The notes beneath the pieces were generated by a model. It did not search any database, had not been told where the DNA came from, and saw only the letters and a program-made list of their open reading frames with translations. Positions 35,778 to 44,709 of a stretch of 64,000 nt of DNA are shown here, in pieces. The position numbers and the translations under genes were made by a program. The DNA is from Acidimicrobiia bacterium. GTDB lineage: Bacteria; Actinomycetota; Acidimicrobiia; IMCC26256; JAGNEX01. How positions within the stretch are numbered: position 1 is the first letter of the stretch; every line of letters begins with the position of its first letter. The DNA is taken from contig JACJWE010000001.1 of NCBI GenBank assembly GCA_020637365.1, positions 1,208,001 to 1,272,000 on the forward strand. Direction: 5' to 3'.

Positions 35778-35858
35778 GCGAGCGTGGCGGAATTGGCAGA
35801 CGCGCTGGGTTTAGGTCCCAGTGACCCTAGGTCGTGGGGTTCGAGTCCCCCGCTCGCA
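35778..35858 (+). tRNA. tRNA-Leu (TAG)
   Basis: The acceptor GCGAGCG pairs with CGCTCGC, discriminator A, CCA encoded at 35859-35861. The anticodon loop carries TAG, and the variable arm (TGACCCTAGGTCG) is long, as in class II tRNA-Leu. Confidence 0.95.
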
Positions 35859-35865
35859 CCACCCC

Positions 35866-35887
35866 GAGTGGTTTTCAACAACCACTC
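35866..35887 (+). terminator. Hairpin after tRNA-Leu, possible terminator
   Basis: GAGTGGTT and AACCACTC form an 8-bp stem with a six-base loop just after the tRNA. No T-run follows, so termination is uncertain; it could be a processing hairpin. Confidence 0.45.
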
Positions 35888-36014
35888 AGCTCCCTCTAAT
35901 ACGTCAATTACATCAATTTCTGCTGGGAAACCCACTAAATCCCTTAAGACCCACGACCACTCTCCGATGTATTGAGCAACACACCGTTGCGGCATACACG
36001 GAAGGTCTCAACAG

Positions 36015-37148
36015 ATGGTTATCTCTTCTCGGGCGGCTCGATGGGGCGCCCTCCTCGTTTCGTTGATCTGCGTATTTTCGCTGGTCTTCATCACCGGTCT
36101 CCGGGCAGCACCCCTACCTGGCCCCACCCTCGAATCGCTCGAAAACGACGTTCAATCGGCCGTCGCTGAATATCTCCAGGCAGAAACCGACGCGGCGACT
36201 GCACAGGAAGAGTTGAACGCCCTCAACACGCGACTCAACGAGTTCCTCGTCGACCTTTCCGAATTTGCCGACCAGCGCCTGCCGCAACTCGCTGACGCTC
36301 TCGGCTATGTGACCGAAGACGACCGCGAACAGTTCGGGGCCCGTTGGCACAAGACGATCTCCCAGTACATGCTGGTCATCGAACAAGTCACCAAGGATCC
36401 CGTCGTCGCAAGCGAGCTCGAAGGATTCCGAGAGACGTTCGTCCAGATGCTCAGCGACTACCTCGGCGCGCTCGCCCATTCACAGGACGCACAGGTACGG
36501 ATGGAATCCGCTGCGCTCGAAGCGACGCTGATCCTCTCCAGCCGCTACGACATCGACGCCGCCCAGGCACGCGACTCGCTCGCTCACGGAACGCTCGATT
36601 CCTTGCTTACCGACCTCTACGCGGCGCAGAACCCCGAAGAGGCCGCCGCCGCGATCGACTCGATCGAAGGCGATGTACAGGTCGGCTCCGATCAAGTCCG
36701 CATCGAAAACGGTGTTGTCTACGGCCTCAAGCAGGTCAAGGCCCCTTCGGGCAACACGATGGTCTGCCCCCTGCCCGGCGGCACGTTCATTCGTGACTAT
36801 GGCGCGGCTCGTTCGGGTGGCCGGACCCACCAGGGCACCGACATCTTCAACCAACAGGGCACGCCGAACGTTGCCGTCATGGACGGTGAATTGGTCCTGC
36901 GACCTAACAACCTCGGCGGAAATGCCGTGTGGCTGATCGGCGATGACGGATCCGCCTACTACTACGCGCACTTCCAAACATGGGTTGGCGAGGGTCGACG
37001 TGTCCAACAAGGTGAGATCATCGGTCTGACCGGCGACACGGGCAACTCCCCTGCCGGGCTGTACCACACCCACTTCGAAGTGCACCCGACGGGCCGCAAC
37101 GGCGACTCGATCAACCCCTTTGACCTGCTGACCGCAGCCTGCACCTGA
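36015..37148 (+). CDS. Coiled-coil M23-family peptidase (LytM domain), exported
   Basis: 377 residues. A signal peptide or anchor (WGALLVSLICVFSLVFITGL) is followed by a predicted coiled coil (about 40-85) and a helical region. The C-terminal LytM/M23 domain (about 245-377) shows Zn-site motifs in degraded form: GGRTHQGTDIFNQQGTP (H-x(3)-D), and YYYAHFQ and YHTHFEVHP near the end, including H-x-H. It probably hydrolyses or regulates hydrolysis of peptidoglycan cross-links at the cell envelope. A second M23 gene lies at 55514. Confidence 0.82.
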   Translation: MVISSRAARWGALLVSLICVFSLVFITGLRAAPLPGPTLESLENDVQSAVAEYLQAETDAATAQEELNALNTRLNEFLVDLSEFADQRLPQLADALGYVTEDDREQFGARWHKTISQYMLVIEQVTKDPVVASELEGFRETFVQMLSDYLGALAHSQDAQVRMESAALEATLILSSRYDIDAAQARDSLAHGTLDSLLTDLYAAQNPEEAAAAIDSIEGDVQVGSDQVRIENGVVYGLKQVKAPSGNTMVCPLPGGTFIRDYGAARSGGRTHQGTDIFNQQGTPNVAVMDGELVLRPNNLGGNAVWLIGDDGSAYYYAHFQTWVGEGRRVQQGEIIGLTGDTGNSPAGLYHTHFEVHPTGRNGDSINPFDLLTAACT

Positions 37149-37268
37149 TCGTTTCCCGATCGGTGATCACCATCATCAGCCTTTCGGCTCAGCCGGAACG
37201 GCGGCGGTCCCGACAGCCGACGTAACCAGTGGTCACCGTCCGCATGCGGCGCTGCCTCACCTACCCGA

Positions 37269-37856
37269 TCAGCTTCGGGAAGCGAGGTGCGCCGCTGCGG
37301 CGCGCAACGCACGGGCCCGGTGCGAAACGGCATGCTTTTCTTCGGAGGTCATTTGAGCGAATGTGCGGCCGTCGAGCTCCAGCGGGGCAAACACGGGGTC
37401 ATAGCCAAAGCCGTTCGATCCGCGTGGACCATCGGTGATGACACCTTCAACCTCGCCCCGAAAGGTCTGGGCAGAACCATCGGGCCAGACGACACATATC
37501 GCTGTGACGAAGCGCGCACCTCGTTGATCAGGCGGCGTTTGGGCGAGCTCAGCGACCAACTTTTCGCAGTTCTGGGCATACGTGGCGTTGGGTCCCGCGA
37601 ACCGGGCGGTGAACACGCCGGGAGCTCCATCGAGAGCGTCGACTTCGAGGCCGGTGTCATCAGCGATAGCACCAGCGCCGGTTGCGTCGGCAATGGCGCG
37701 CGCTTTGAGTTCGGCGTTGGCCTCAAGTGTCGTACCGGTCTCCTCGACATCGGGAATGTCCGGGGGCCGAGCCGATACGTGAACTCCTGCGCCGGACAGG
37801 ATGTCGACCATCTCTCGGGCCTTATCGGGATTGGCTGTCGCAAGAAAAAATCTCAT
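37269..37856 (-). CDS. rdgB: dITP/XTP pyrophosphatase (non-canonical purine NTPase)
   Basis: 195 residues of the HAM1/RdgB family, which hydrolyses dITP, dXTP and ITP to monophosphates to keep them out of DNA. The conserved start FFLATANPDKAREM (substrate-binding loop), GAIADDTGLEVDALDGAPG (metal site) and GSNGFGYDPVF and HAVSHRARAL near the end are all present. The ATG lies two bases after the rph stop, the usual rph-rdgB operon. Confidence 0.93.
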   Translation of the reverse strand: MRFFLATANPDKAREMVDILSGAGVHVSARPPDIPDVEETGTTLEANAELKARAIADATGAGAIADDTGLEVDALDGAPGVFTARFAGPNATYAQNCEKLVAELAQTPPDQRGARFVTAICVVWPDGSAQTFRGEVEGVITDGPRGSNGFGYDPVFAPLELDGRTFAQMTSEEKHAVSHRARALRAAAAHLASRS

Positions 37857-37858
37857 CG

Positions 37859-38659
37859 TCACCGGCCAGACTTCGGCAGCGTCACGTCGGGCAACGCTCC
37901 TGGCGGTGATGCGAGCACATCGCTCTGGGCCTGAAAAATCTGGGCAATCGCTTGTTGTGCGCCATCGAGCATGTCGTCGAGTTCGGCTCGGGTGTATGTA
38001 CCGCCTTCGGCGGTGCCCTGTACCTCGATGAAGTGGGTCGCATCCGACATGACGATATTCATGTCGACGTCTGCATTTGAGTCTTCGGAATAGTCGAGAT
38101 CGACCAGAACAGACCCGTCGATCGTTCCCACCGACACAGCGGTACAGAAATGTTCGATCGGGTGTTTGGCGATGATTCCCGCATCGAGGAGTCGTGTGCA
38201 TGCGTCGTGGAGTGCCACAAAACCACCGCAGATCGACGCGGTCCGCGTACCGCCATCTGCCTGGAGGACGTCGCAATCGACGGTGATCAAACATTCGCCG
38301 AGGGCTTCGAGATCGATCACCGCACGCAATGAGCGTCCCACGAGACGTTGGATCTCTTGGGTACGACCAGACTGCTTGCCTTTGGCCGCTTCGCGAGCCG
38401 ACCGTCCTTGGGTAGATCCCGGAAGCAGCGAGTATTCGGCGGTTACCCAACCGGTGCCTCGTCCACGCATCCAGCGAGGCACGTCCGATTCGACACTCGC
38501 CGTGCACAACACCCTTGTGCGTCCCACCGTCACGAGCACCGACCCGGCCGAGAACTCCGTGAAGTCGCGGCTAAAGCTCACCGGACGGAGTTCGCTGTGA
38601 CGCCTCCCGTCGTTGCGGATGGTCTCCGAACTCACCAGTTGAGATCGATCTGCGTTCAT
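37859..38659 (-). CDS. rph: Ribonuclease PH
   Basis: 266 residues. RNase PH trims 3' ends of tRNA precursors by phosphorolysis. Motifs: RNDGRRHSELRPVSF at the start, EYSLLPGSTQGRSAREAAKGKQSGRTQEIQRL split over the phosphate and RNA-binding region, CDVLQADGGTRTASI and DLDYSEDSNADVDMN. Complete and of normal length. Coupled to rdgB downstream. Confidence 0.95.
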   Translation of the reverse strand: MNADRSQLVSSETIRNDGRRHSELRPVSFSRDFTEFSAGSVLVTVGRTRVLCTASVESDVPRWMRGRGTGWVTAEYSLLPGSTQGRSAREAAKGKQSGRTQEIQRLVGRSLRAVIDLEALGECLITVDCDVLQADGGTRTASICGGFVALHDACTRLLDAGIIAKHPIEHFCTAVSVGTIDGSVLVDLDYSEDSNADVDMNIVMSDATHFIEVQGTAEGGTYTRAELDDMLDGAQQAIAQIFQAQSDVLASPPGALPDVTLPKSGR

Positions 38660-38755
38660 CTTGGTCCTTCTTTTGTCGGTCTTCGTTCGCCGGCGGCTGA
38701 CGCTCGCAGGGTTCGTGCTCGCGCGCCAGCGACATCATCGTCGTATCGTGTCGTC

Positions 38756-39778
38756 CTACAACGTGTGCGGTACCAACGGCGGCGATCCGGCACTGGCACG
38801 CCTCAGCCGATCGTCGATCGCTGCACCGATGCCGTCATGTCCCGTCAACCACGCAACGACCACATCGATATCGGCGTGATCCGCGTCCCGCAGCGCCTGG
38901 TACAAACCTGCGCCCATCGCCTCAGGTGAATCAAACATTGCCAGGACGGTCACCCCTTCTGGCACCTGGCAGCGATCGACATGCGCGCTGATATCGCTGA
39001 CAAGCCCGATGAGGCCGACGGTTTGGGTCGAGCCGACAAGGTTCTTTAGCTCCGTCGAGGCCTCATCTGCAGGCGCACCGGCCACGACATTGCGCGCACC
39101 TCGCGCCGCCATCAAGACCAACGGCTTATTTGGCGCGTAATGCGCTGCCAGAGTTCCTGGAACGGCCACCGTCGGCGTCGGGGGTCTGGCGACGGGCCGA
39201 CAACGGACTCGATGTCGCTCAGGGACAGACCGCCTGGTCGCAATAACACGGGCGTGTCGGTGCGAATGTCGATAATGGTGGACTCGACCCCGATCCGGCA
39301 GGATCCTCCGTCGACGATCAGATCGACTGCGTCGCCAAGCGACTCTGCCACATGGGCCGCCGTCGTTGGGCTGACCCGTCCGAAACGGTTCGCTGACGGC
39401 GCCACGATCGGCAGCGCAATGCTGGCCAAGATGCGCTCGGTCAGGGGTGCTGCGGCGCTCGTAACGCCACCGAAGCTAGACCCCGGTCGCTTCGGCCACG
39501 ACGCTGTTCGGCCGGGGCACCACCACGGTCAATGGGCCCGGCCAAAAGGCTTCGAGGAGCCCACGGTACCGAGGGCCGATCTCCATGCCGAGTTCGACCG
39601 CAGCGTCGAGTCCGGCGATGTGCGCGATCAACGGGTGATCGGCAGGCCGACCCTTGGCGGCAAAGATCCGTCGGACGGCCTCGGGTCGATCGGCACGTGC
39701 ACCAAGGCCGTAAACGGTCTCGGTGGGTAACGCCACCAGGCCACCGTCTCTCAGGATCGAAACGGCCTGGCGCACCAC
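38756..39778 (-). CDS. tsaC: L-threonylcarbamoyladenylate synthase, Sua5/YwlC type (frameshifted)
   Basis: About 341 residues. The enzyme makes threonylcarbamoyl-AMP for the tRNA t6A modification. The YrdC domain has LRDGGLVALPTETVYGLGA, AKGRPADHPLIAHI, and later LPIVAPSANRFGRVSPT. A linker and the C-terminal Sua5 domain (GTLAAHYAPNKPLVLM...AMFDSPEAMGAGLYQALRDAD) follow. At least three breaks (near 39470, 39432 and 39170) each disappear if one base is restored to a G or C run, giving TGGLASVALRAPQHPLTERIL across the first two. GTG at 39778 is the likely start. As t6A is normally essential, sequencing error is favoured over a pseudogene. Confidence 0.85.
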
Positions 39779-39803
39779 CTCGTTCGAAACGACTCCGTAA
39801 GGG

Positions 39804-40743
39804 TTAGAAATAGATGATTCGCTTGGCACGTTCTGCGACCACATCGATGTCGTCGGTCCAAGCACCGGTCGAGAGGTACTTCCAGCCACCGTCACACAAG
39901 ATGACCACAATGGTGCCCGACTTCATGCGCTCGGCCTTCTTGACCGCTCCAGCGACTGCCGCACCCGAAGAAATGCCAGCGAACAGACCGCATTTGTCGG
40001 TGAGCGCCCGCGTCCATTCGATCGATTCGGTGGGTCGAACGATGAACTTGCCGTCGAGGACTTCGGGATCGAAAATCGGCGGAACGAAACCGTCATCCAG
40101 CGAGCGCAACCCTTGCACTTGTTCACCGACAGGTGGCTCGACCGCGACGATCTCGACCTCAGGTTTGACCTCTTTGAGATAGCGGCCGACACCCATCAAC
40201 GTGCCCGAGGTCCCAAGCCCTGAGACGAACACATCGACCTCAGGGCAGTCCGCAAAAGATCTCAGGACCGGTCGTTTCATAATGCGCTTTGGGATTGTTG
40301 GGGTTGCCGTACTGATACAAGAACACCGCATCTTCGCCAGCGGCCATCATCTCTTTAGCGACTCGGATGGCGCCGTTGGAACCCTCGTCCGCTGGTGAGG
40401 TGATGATCTCGGCACCAAATACCTCGAGCAGTTGTCGTCGTTCGACCGAGACGTTCTCGGGGAGGACGATGCGAAGGTTGTATCCCCTGACCCGAGAGAT
40501 CATCGCCAAGCCAATGCCGGTATTTCCAGATGATGGTTCAAGAAGGGTGTCGCCTTCTTTGAGCAGCCCATCAGCCTCGGCGTTGAGGATCATCGACTTG
40601 CAGACACGGTCTTTGATCGAACCGCCCGGGTTCTGGCCTTCGAGTTTTCCCCAGATATGAACCGCCGGATTGGGCGAGAGCGCGTCAAGGTTGACCAGGG
40701 GCGTCTGGCCGATCAGGTCGAGGACCGATTGGACGCGCGCCAC
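39804..40743 (-). CDS. cysM: CysO-dependent cysteine synthase (CysM-like, PLP enzyme; frameshifted)
   Basis: About 313 residues of the fold-type II PLP family. The catalytic Lys lies in GGSIKDRVCKSMI, the phosphate loop in EPSSGNTGIGLAM and GTSGTLMGVGRYL, with GISSGAAVAGA near the end. In mycobacteria CysM uses O-phosphoserine and the thiocarboxylated CysO protein to make cysteine; the gene order here is the same, so this use is likely. An extra T in a T run near 40255 breaks the frame (EIFADCPEVDVFVSG when removed). The GTG starts just after the cysO stop. Confidence 0.88.
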
Positions 40744-40745
40744 GC

Positions 40746-41024
40746 CTATTGGCCTCCGGCGACTGCGGGCAGAATCGAGACGACGTCGCCGCTACTGAGC
40801 GGTGTGTCGAGTTTGTCGAGATAGCGGATGTCTTCATCGTTGCGGTACACGTTGACGAACTTGTGCATCTGGCCGTCCTCGCCGAGGAGCTGGCCGCCGA
40901 GCCCCGGATAGGCGGCCGTGAGCTCATCGAAGAGCTCGGAAACGGTCGAAGCGTCGACCGTGAGCTTGGCCTGCCCGTTGGCATGTTGGCGAAAGATGGT
41001 GGGCAGTCTGACCTCGACAGGCAC
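40746..41024 (-). CDS. cysO: CysO/MoaD-like sulfur carrier protein
   Basis: 92 residues with a beta-grasp ubiquitin-like fold: MPVEVRLPTIFRQHANGQ, VSELFDELTAAYPGL, HKFVNVYRNDEDIRYLDKL and PLSSGDVVSILPAVAGG. The C-terminal Gly-Gly carries the thiocarboxylate sulfur for cysteine synthesis. Here the reading frame adds one Gln after Gly-Gly before the stop, so trimming would be needed to expose it, perhaps by the Mec peptidase upstream. AAGGAG precedes the ATG. Confidence 0.92.
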   Translation of the reverse strand: MPVEVRLPTIFRQHANGQAKLTVDASTVSELFDELTAAYPGLGGQLLGEDGQMHKFVNVYRNDEDIRYLDKLDTPLSSGDVVSILPAVAGGQ

Positions 41025-41218
41025 GGCATTGCTCCTTAGCTGGCGACCACGGGGGCCTTGTGTTCAACAGGACCGCACGCCGCACACGACGTGTTCCAAC
41101 GCCGAGGTGAGGCGGTCCAGCCGACGATGTCCTAGAAGCGTACGCGTCTCCGAGCAACCCGGGGGCGCCCAAGGAAGCGAACATCCCCCGGAAGCATCAT
41201 GTCGGTCGAGTGTATAAA

Positions 41219-41239
41219 ACCCGACAATCCAGTCGGGAT
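41219..41239. promoter_or_regulatory. Palindrome upstream of cysO, possible Rrf2-family operator
   Basis: ACCCGAC and GTCGGGAT are separated by AATCCA. On the cysO strand it reads ATCCCGACTGGATTGTCGGGT, which resembles IscR type 1-like sites, with a TATACA element just downstream toward cysO. It may control the cysO-cysM operon. Confidence 0.45.
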
Positions 41240-41292
41240 TCCGCGTCCGTACAATTCGGGTCGGAATGGTCGAACAATCCACCAAGATCGTC

Positions 41293-41727
41293 TCAGCCGG
41301 TGACGATCATGCCCGCTTCGATGATGTCGCCGTCGACGATCCGGTATGTACGCACCGTCGGCTCGGGATCCTTGAGTGAGACCAGCACATAGAGCCAGGT
41401 CGGGTCGGGAGCCTGTCGAACATCGGTCGGCGACGGATACGCGTCCGAATGAGTGTGGCTGTGAAAAACACCGACGACGTCAAGGCCTTCGTCTTGGGCC
41501 GCGTTCATCGCTCGTACGTGATCTTGGGGATGGACGCTGTACGTGCGAGCAGACTTGTCGACGTTGCGACATGGAACAACCCGTTCTACGTCCCCGGTCG
41601 GCGCGAACGTCACCGGATCGAGCGGCCCCACCAAGAGACCGCAGGCCTCATCGGGCAACCCCGTAATGCAGTGGGCGATCATCGCTTCCACGTGACGTCG
41701 ATCGAAACGAGCCTCACCGTGTTGCAT
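41293..41727 (-). CDS. mec: JAMM/MPN+ metallopeptidase Mec
   Basis: About 144 residues. The Zn site H-x-H-x(10)-D is intact (HSHTHSDAYPSPTD) and the distal Glu lies near the N-terminus (LPDEACGLLVG). In mycobacteria Mec releases cysteine from the C-terminus of CysO. It lies upstream of cysO in the same direction. The start at 41727 has GGAGG ten bases upstream; an earlier ATG at 41736 would be too close to it. Confidence 0.9.
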   Translation of the reverse strand: MQHGEARFDRRHVEAMIAHCITGLPDEACGLLVGPLDPVTFAPTGDVERVVPCRNVDKSARTYSVHPQDHVRAMNAAQDEGLDVVGVFHSHTHSDAYPSPTDVRQAPDPTWLYVLVSLKDPEPTVRTYRIVDGDIIEAGMIVTG

Positions 41728-41768
41728 TGCTTGCATGCCTCCGAGTCGTGTCCGGTAGACCTGTACCG

Positions 41769-41894
41769 TTTGGCCAGCGTCTGTCGTTTGGCTGGCGCCT
41801 GTCGGCCGGTCGGTGTCGCTCCGCCGGTCAGTGTCGCCCCGCCGGTACGTGTCGCTCCGCCGGTGGGCGCCGCTCGGCCGGTCGAGTCTGCCCG
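41769..41894. repeat. Seven 18-bp tandem repeats between mec and smpB
   Basis: Units of 18 bases run from 41769 to 41894; the best-conserved three read GCCGGTNNGTGTCGCTCC. The number is a multiple of three, so the array is open in several frames, giving spurious hexapeptide repeats (SAGRCR-like). It lies in the divergent promoter region just before the smpB -10 element. Confidence 0.8.
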
Positions 41895-41915
41895 GCGGCG
41901 CCTACACTGCCGCAC

Positions 41916-42386
41916 ATGGCAGCTGGCAGCCAACGCGGCGACCGCATAGCGGTCTCAAATCGACGAGCGAGGCGCGACTTCGACATCATCGAAACGGTCG
42001 AATGCGGCATCGTGCTCTTCGGGGGTGAAGTCAAGGTCCTCCGCCAAGGCAAGGGCAACTTGACCGATGCCTTCGCCCGGATCGACGGTGATGAGCTGTG
42101 GCTTTTCGGGCTGCACCTACCGCCCTGGCCTTTCACCCAACCACCGCTCGATCCGGTACGAAGTCGCAAACTGCTCGCCCACCGTTCAGAGATCGACCGC
42201 TGGGCGGACCGAATCGATCGGGAGCCGCTCACGCTGGTCCCTCTTGAGATCCACTTCAAAGACGGATACGCCAAGGTGGAACTCGCTCTGGCCCGCGGCC
42301 GCAAGAAATGGGATAAGCGGCAGGCGCTCGCCGAGAAAGACGCACAGCGCGAACGCGATCGGGCGCTTCGAGAAGCTCGACGCTAA
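41916..42386 (+). CDS. smpB: SsrA-binding protein SmpB
   Basis: 156 residues. SmpB binds tmRNA and brings it to stalled ribosomes. The N-terminal barrel has NRRARRDFDIIETVECGIVL and GGEVKVLRQGKGNLTDAF; the basic C-terminal tail (RGRKKWDKRQALAEKDAQRERDR) enters the mRNA channel. TACACT lies eight bases before the ATG, spacing that suggests a leaderless mRNA. The tmRNA gene lies 2 kb downstream. Confidence 0.93.
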   Translation: MAAGSQRGDRIAVSNRRARRDFDIIETVECGIVLFGGEVKVLRQGKGNLTDAFARIDGDELWLFGLHLPPWPFTQPPLDPVRSRKLLAHRSEIDRWADRIDREPLTLVPLEIHFKDGYAKVELALARGRKKWDKRQALAEKDAQRERDRALREARR

Positions 42387-42455
42387 CGAGCGGGCGGGTG
42401 CTGACCAACCAAGCCGTCAACGACCCCTCGAACGGTACAGCTCCAGCGACACAGG

Positions 42456-44165
42456 TCAGTCGAGCGGGGCAGGCCAGGCCGAGACGAGGCTGTGGCAGCT
42501 TCGACACATAAGGCCCTGAAATGCGTGACCGTCGACCTCGAAGGTCCCGTACGACAGATCGAGCTGCGCACCGCAAAAGCCGCACACCGGTCCGGGCTGA
42601 CCCACATCGGATGAGGCCTCGGGTTCGCGCATACGTGTCGGAGCGTCAACGTCGTCGGGATCCGCCAACGCTGCTTGAGCCTCACCCACCTGGGTGTGCC
42701 CGGTACCACGACTCGCAGCGTCGAGATTTGTCGAACGCTGATCGGTCGTAGCGTCAGGCTGGTACGCCGCGTTGGATTCGGGTGCCGGGGCGGCCTGGGG
42801 CAGATAGTCCTGCCGGTTGGCCCCTCCATCGGCAGCTCCCGAGCCAGGCACTCCAGCTGGTGGAGACATCCCCGGGGACGCTACGGCGATGCGTGGTTCA
42901 TCGGTAAAGCCGCCACGATTCGACGGCGACTCAGCACTGGACGGGACCGGCGATCCCGGCGGGTTGTCGTCGGCGACCGCACCCGGCCAGGAACCGGCCG
43001 GGTCAAAGGTTGGAATGTCATCGGGGAGACCCCAAGGATCATTCGACGTGTCGAGGTCCGAACCCGAAAACGCCGACCGGTAGTTCTGACCTACGTCCTG
43101 GGCCCGTTCCCCCACCGCGTCGGTGAGCTGTCCGGCAGCATCGGCGTTTGACACCGGTTGCGCCCACGGGTCATCGATAGGCGCCACGCGGTGGCTGGCA
43201 TCGCCCTCAGCGTTGGGCTCGGGGGCAAAACTCGGCACCGACTCTGAGACCTGGGCAGCAGGACCGTTCGAGAGGGGTTCGCTGGGAGTGTCAAAGCTCG
43301 GCAAGAACTCATCGCTCGCCGAGTCGAATGGGTTGGTGAGCGGGGCCGCACCGGCGGCCGGTGCGCTTGGTTCGGCGGCGGGTTGGGCAGAGGGGACCGC
43401 TGGCGCCTGCTGGGCCGGAGCCTGCTGGGCCGGAGCCGGGCCGACCTGCGGCGCGGGTCGTTGCTGCGTCGGCTGCGTCGGCTGGGGTGGCAAAGGCGCT
43501 GATGCCGGTGCGGTGGCTGCGGTCTGCTGTGCCGGTGCACTCGGAGCTTGCGGCGCACCAAGCGGTGAGGACGCCGCGGCTGGGGCCGCTGAGGGCTGTT
43601 GTTGTGATGTCGCACCCGGCTGCTGTCCGGCCGATGGCCCCTGCTGACCAAACGAAAACGCGTCGCCCTGAGCTGGCGCACCAGGAGCGGAAGGAGCGTT
43701 CACGGCAGCGTCCGCACCACCTTGGGCGCGCTGCATTCGTTCTTGGGACGCTTGGAGTTCGAGGCGTTGCAGGCCCACTCGAGCACCCGCAACGTCGACG
43801 TTGAGCTGCTCCATCACCTCGATAACGCCCTGGTCGCCAAGCAGTGCTCCCCACAGGTGACGAGGGTCAACCGTCTCGGAACCCGACTGGATAGAGAGCC
43901 GGAACGCCTGGCGCAGAATCGCTGGCACAGCCGATGAAAAGGCGACATTGCCGCTGACCGGCATGCCGCTCGATCGGGCCGCCAACGTCTGGCGCATCCG
44001 ACCCTCATCGAGCCCATAGGGGGCCATGATGCTGGTGCTGCCCTCCACCTCGAGCAGACCTAACGCAACGTGTTCGGGGTTCACGATGTGCGCGCCCAGA
44101 CTGCGGGCATTCGTTTCGGCCCGCTCAACTGCGGCACGTGCTTGTGGACTGAATCTCTCGAACAC
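42456..44165 (-). CDS. Standalone Clp N-domain protein with disordered linker and C-terminal zinc ribbon
   Basis: 569 residues without any AAA+ ATPase domain. Residues 1-145 form the double Clp_N repeat as in ClpC: FSPQARAAVERAETNARSLG...VNPEHVALGLLEVEGS, then AFRLSIQSGSETVDPRHLWGALLG. About 150-515 is Pro/Ala/Gln/Ser-rich and probably disordered. The last 50 residues hold two CxxC pairs (CGFCG, CRSCH) as in zinc ribbons. It resembles the ClpC2 idea (an N-domain without ATPase) with an added metal-binding end. It could act as a substrate adaptor or decoy for ClpC. It lies convergent to smpB and near ssrA. Confidence 0.8.
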   Translation of the reverse strand: MFERFSPQARAAVERAETNARSLGAHIVNPEHVALGLLEVEGSTSIMAPYGLDEGRMRQTLAARSSGMPVSGNVAFSSAVPAILRQAFRLSIQSGSETVDPRHLWGALLGDQGVIEVMEQLNVDVAGARVGLQRLELQASQERMQRAQGGADAAVNAPSAPGAPAQGDAFSFGQQGPSAGQQPGATSQQQPSAAPAAASSPLGAPQAPSAPAQQTAATAPASAPLPPQPTQPTQQRPAPQVGPAPAQQAPAQQAPAVPSAQPAAEPSAPAAGAAPLTNPFDSASDEFLPSFDTPSEPLSNGPAAQVSESVPSFAPEPNAEGDASHRVAPIDDPWAQPVSNADAAGQLTDAVGERAQDVGQNYRSAFSGSDLDTSNDPWGLPDDIPTFDPAGSWPGAVADDNPPGSPVPSSAESPSNRGGFTDEPRIAVASPGMSPPAGVPGSGAADGGANRQDYLPQAAPAPESNAAYQPDATTDQRSTNLDAASRGTGHTQVGEAQAALADPDDVDAPTRMREPEASSDVGQPGPVCGFCGAQLDLSYGTFEVDGHAFQGLMCRSCHSLVSAWPAPLD

Positions 44166-44351
44166 CTGGTGCTCCTCGATCCCGACGGTTAGATGCTGGG
44201 ATCATCGACAACTGTCGCAAATTCTTTACAGGTTTCTCGCAGCCCACCGCGAGCCTCATCACCCTACCGCTGAGCCACATCGCTAAACCCATAGCCGGAC
44301 TGACAGTGAGCCATCCAGACGGCTAGCATACCCCGCACAATTCAATTCCTT

Positions 44352-44706
44352 GGGGGTGCCTGGTATCGATTCTGGGACCTGACGGAGGGGAAGCGAGCCG
44401 AGGGCCCGGGTGCTCGTTAAAACGCCTGAACAAACCAATAAATGCCGACGATGAATTGGCATTGGCTGCTTAATTAACTGAGTAGCTCGCTCGATTGAGG
44501 TTCTGCCATCCGGCTGAAATCGAGCGTCATCACAGGATGGCTCACGATCGTGTTCGGCAACGAGGCACGCTCGGACATCTGCATCGTAGCTAGGAAGGGT
44601 TAGGGGGTGTCGATGCCCTCCCCGACCGAAACGCTTCCCATCGAATGCGCTCGGAGAAGTCCTTCGAACGGCTCGGAAGACGCGGGTTCGACTCCCGCCA
44701 CCTCCA
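44352..44706 (+). ncRNA. ssrA: Transfer-messenger RNA (tmRNA)
   Basis: About 355 bases. The 5' end GGGGGTGCCTGGTATCGATTC and the 3' end with CGGGTTCGACTCCCGC and CACCTCC form the tRNA-like domain; GGGGGTG pairs with CACCTCC. The tag frame ends NKPINADDELALAA and TAA at 44471-44473. A likely resume codon GCC (44424) is out of frame by one base with the tag, so one base may be missing between them. The 3' CCA is written ACCCA, perhaps one C too many. Frames on the opposite strand are not genes. Confidence 0.93.
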
Positions 44707-44709
44707 CCC

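Noticed and set aside
37857..38507. Upstream extension of rdgB across rph
   Set aside because: It is a shadow of rph; the family start MRFFLATANP at 37856 is coupled to the rph stop.
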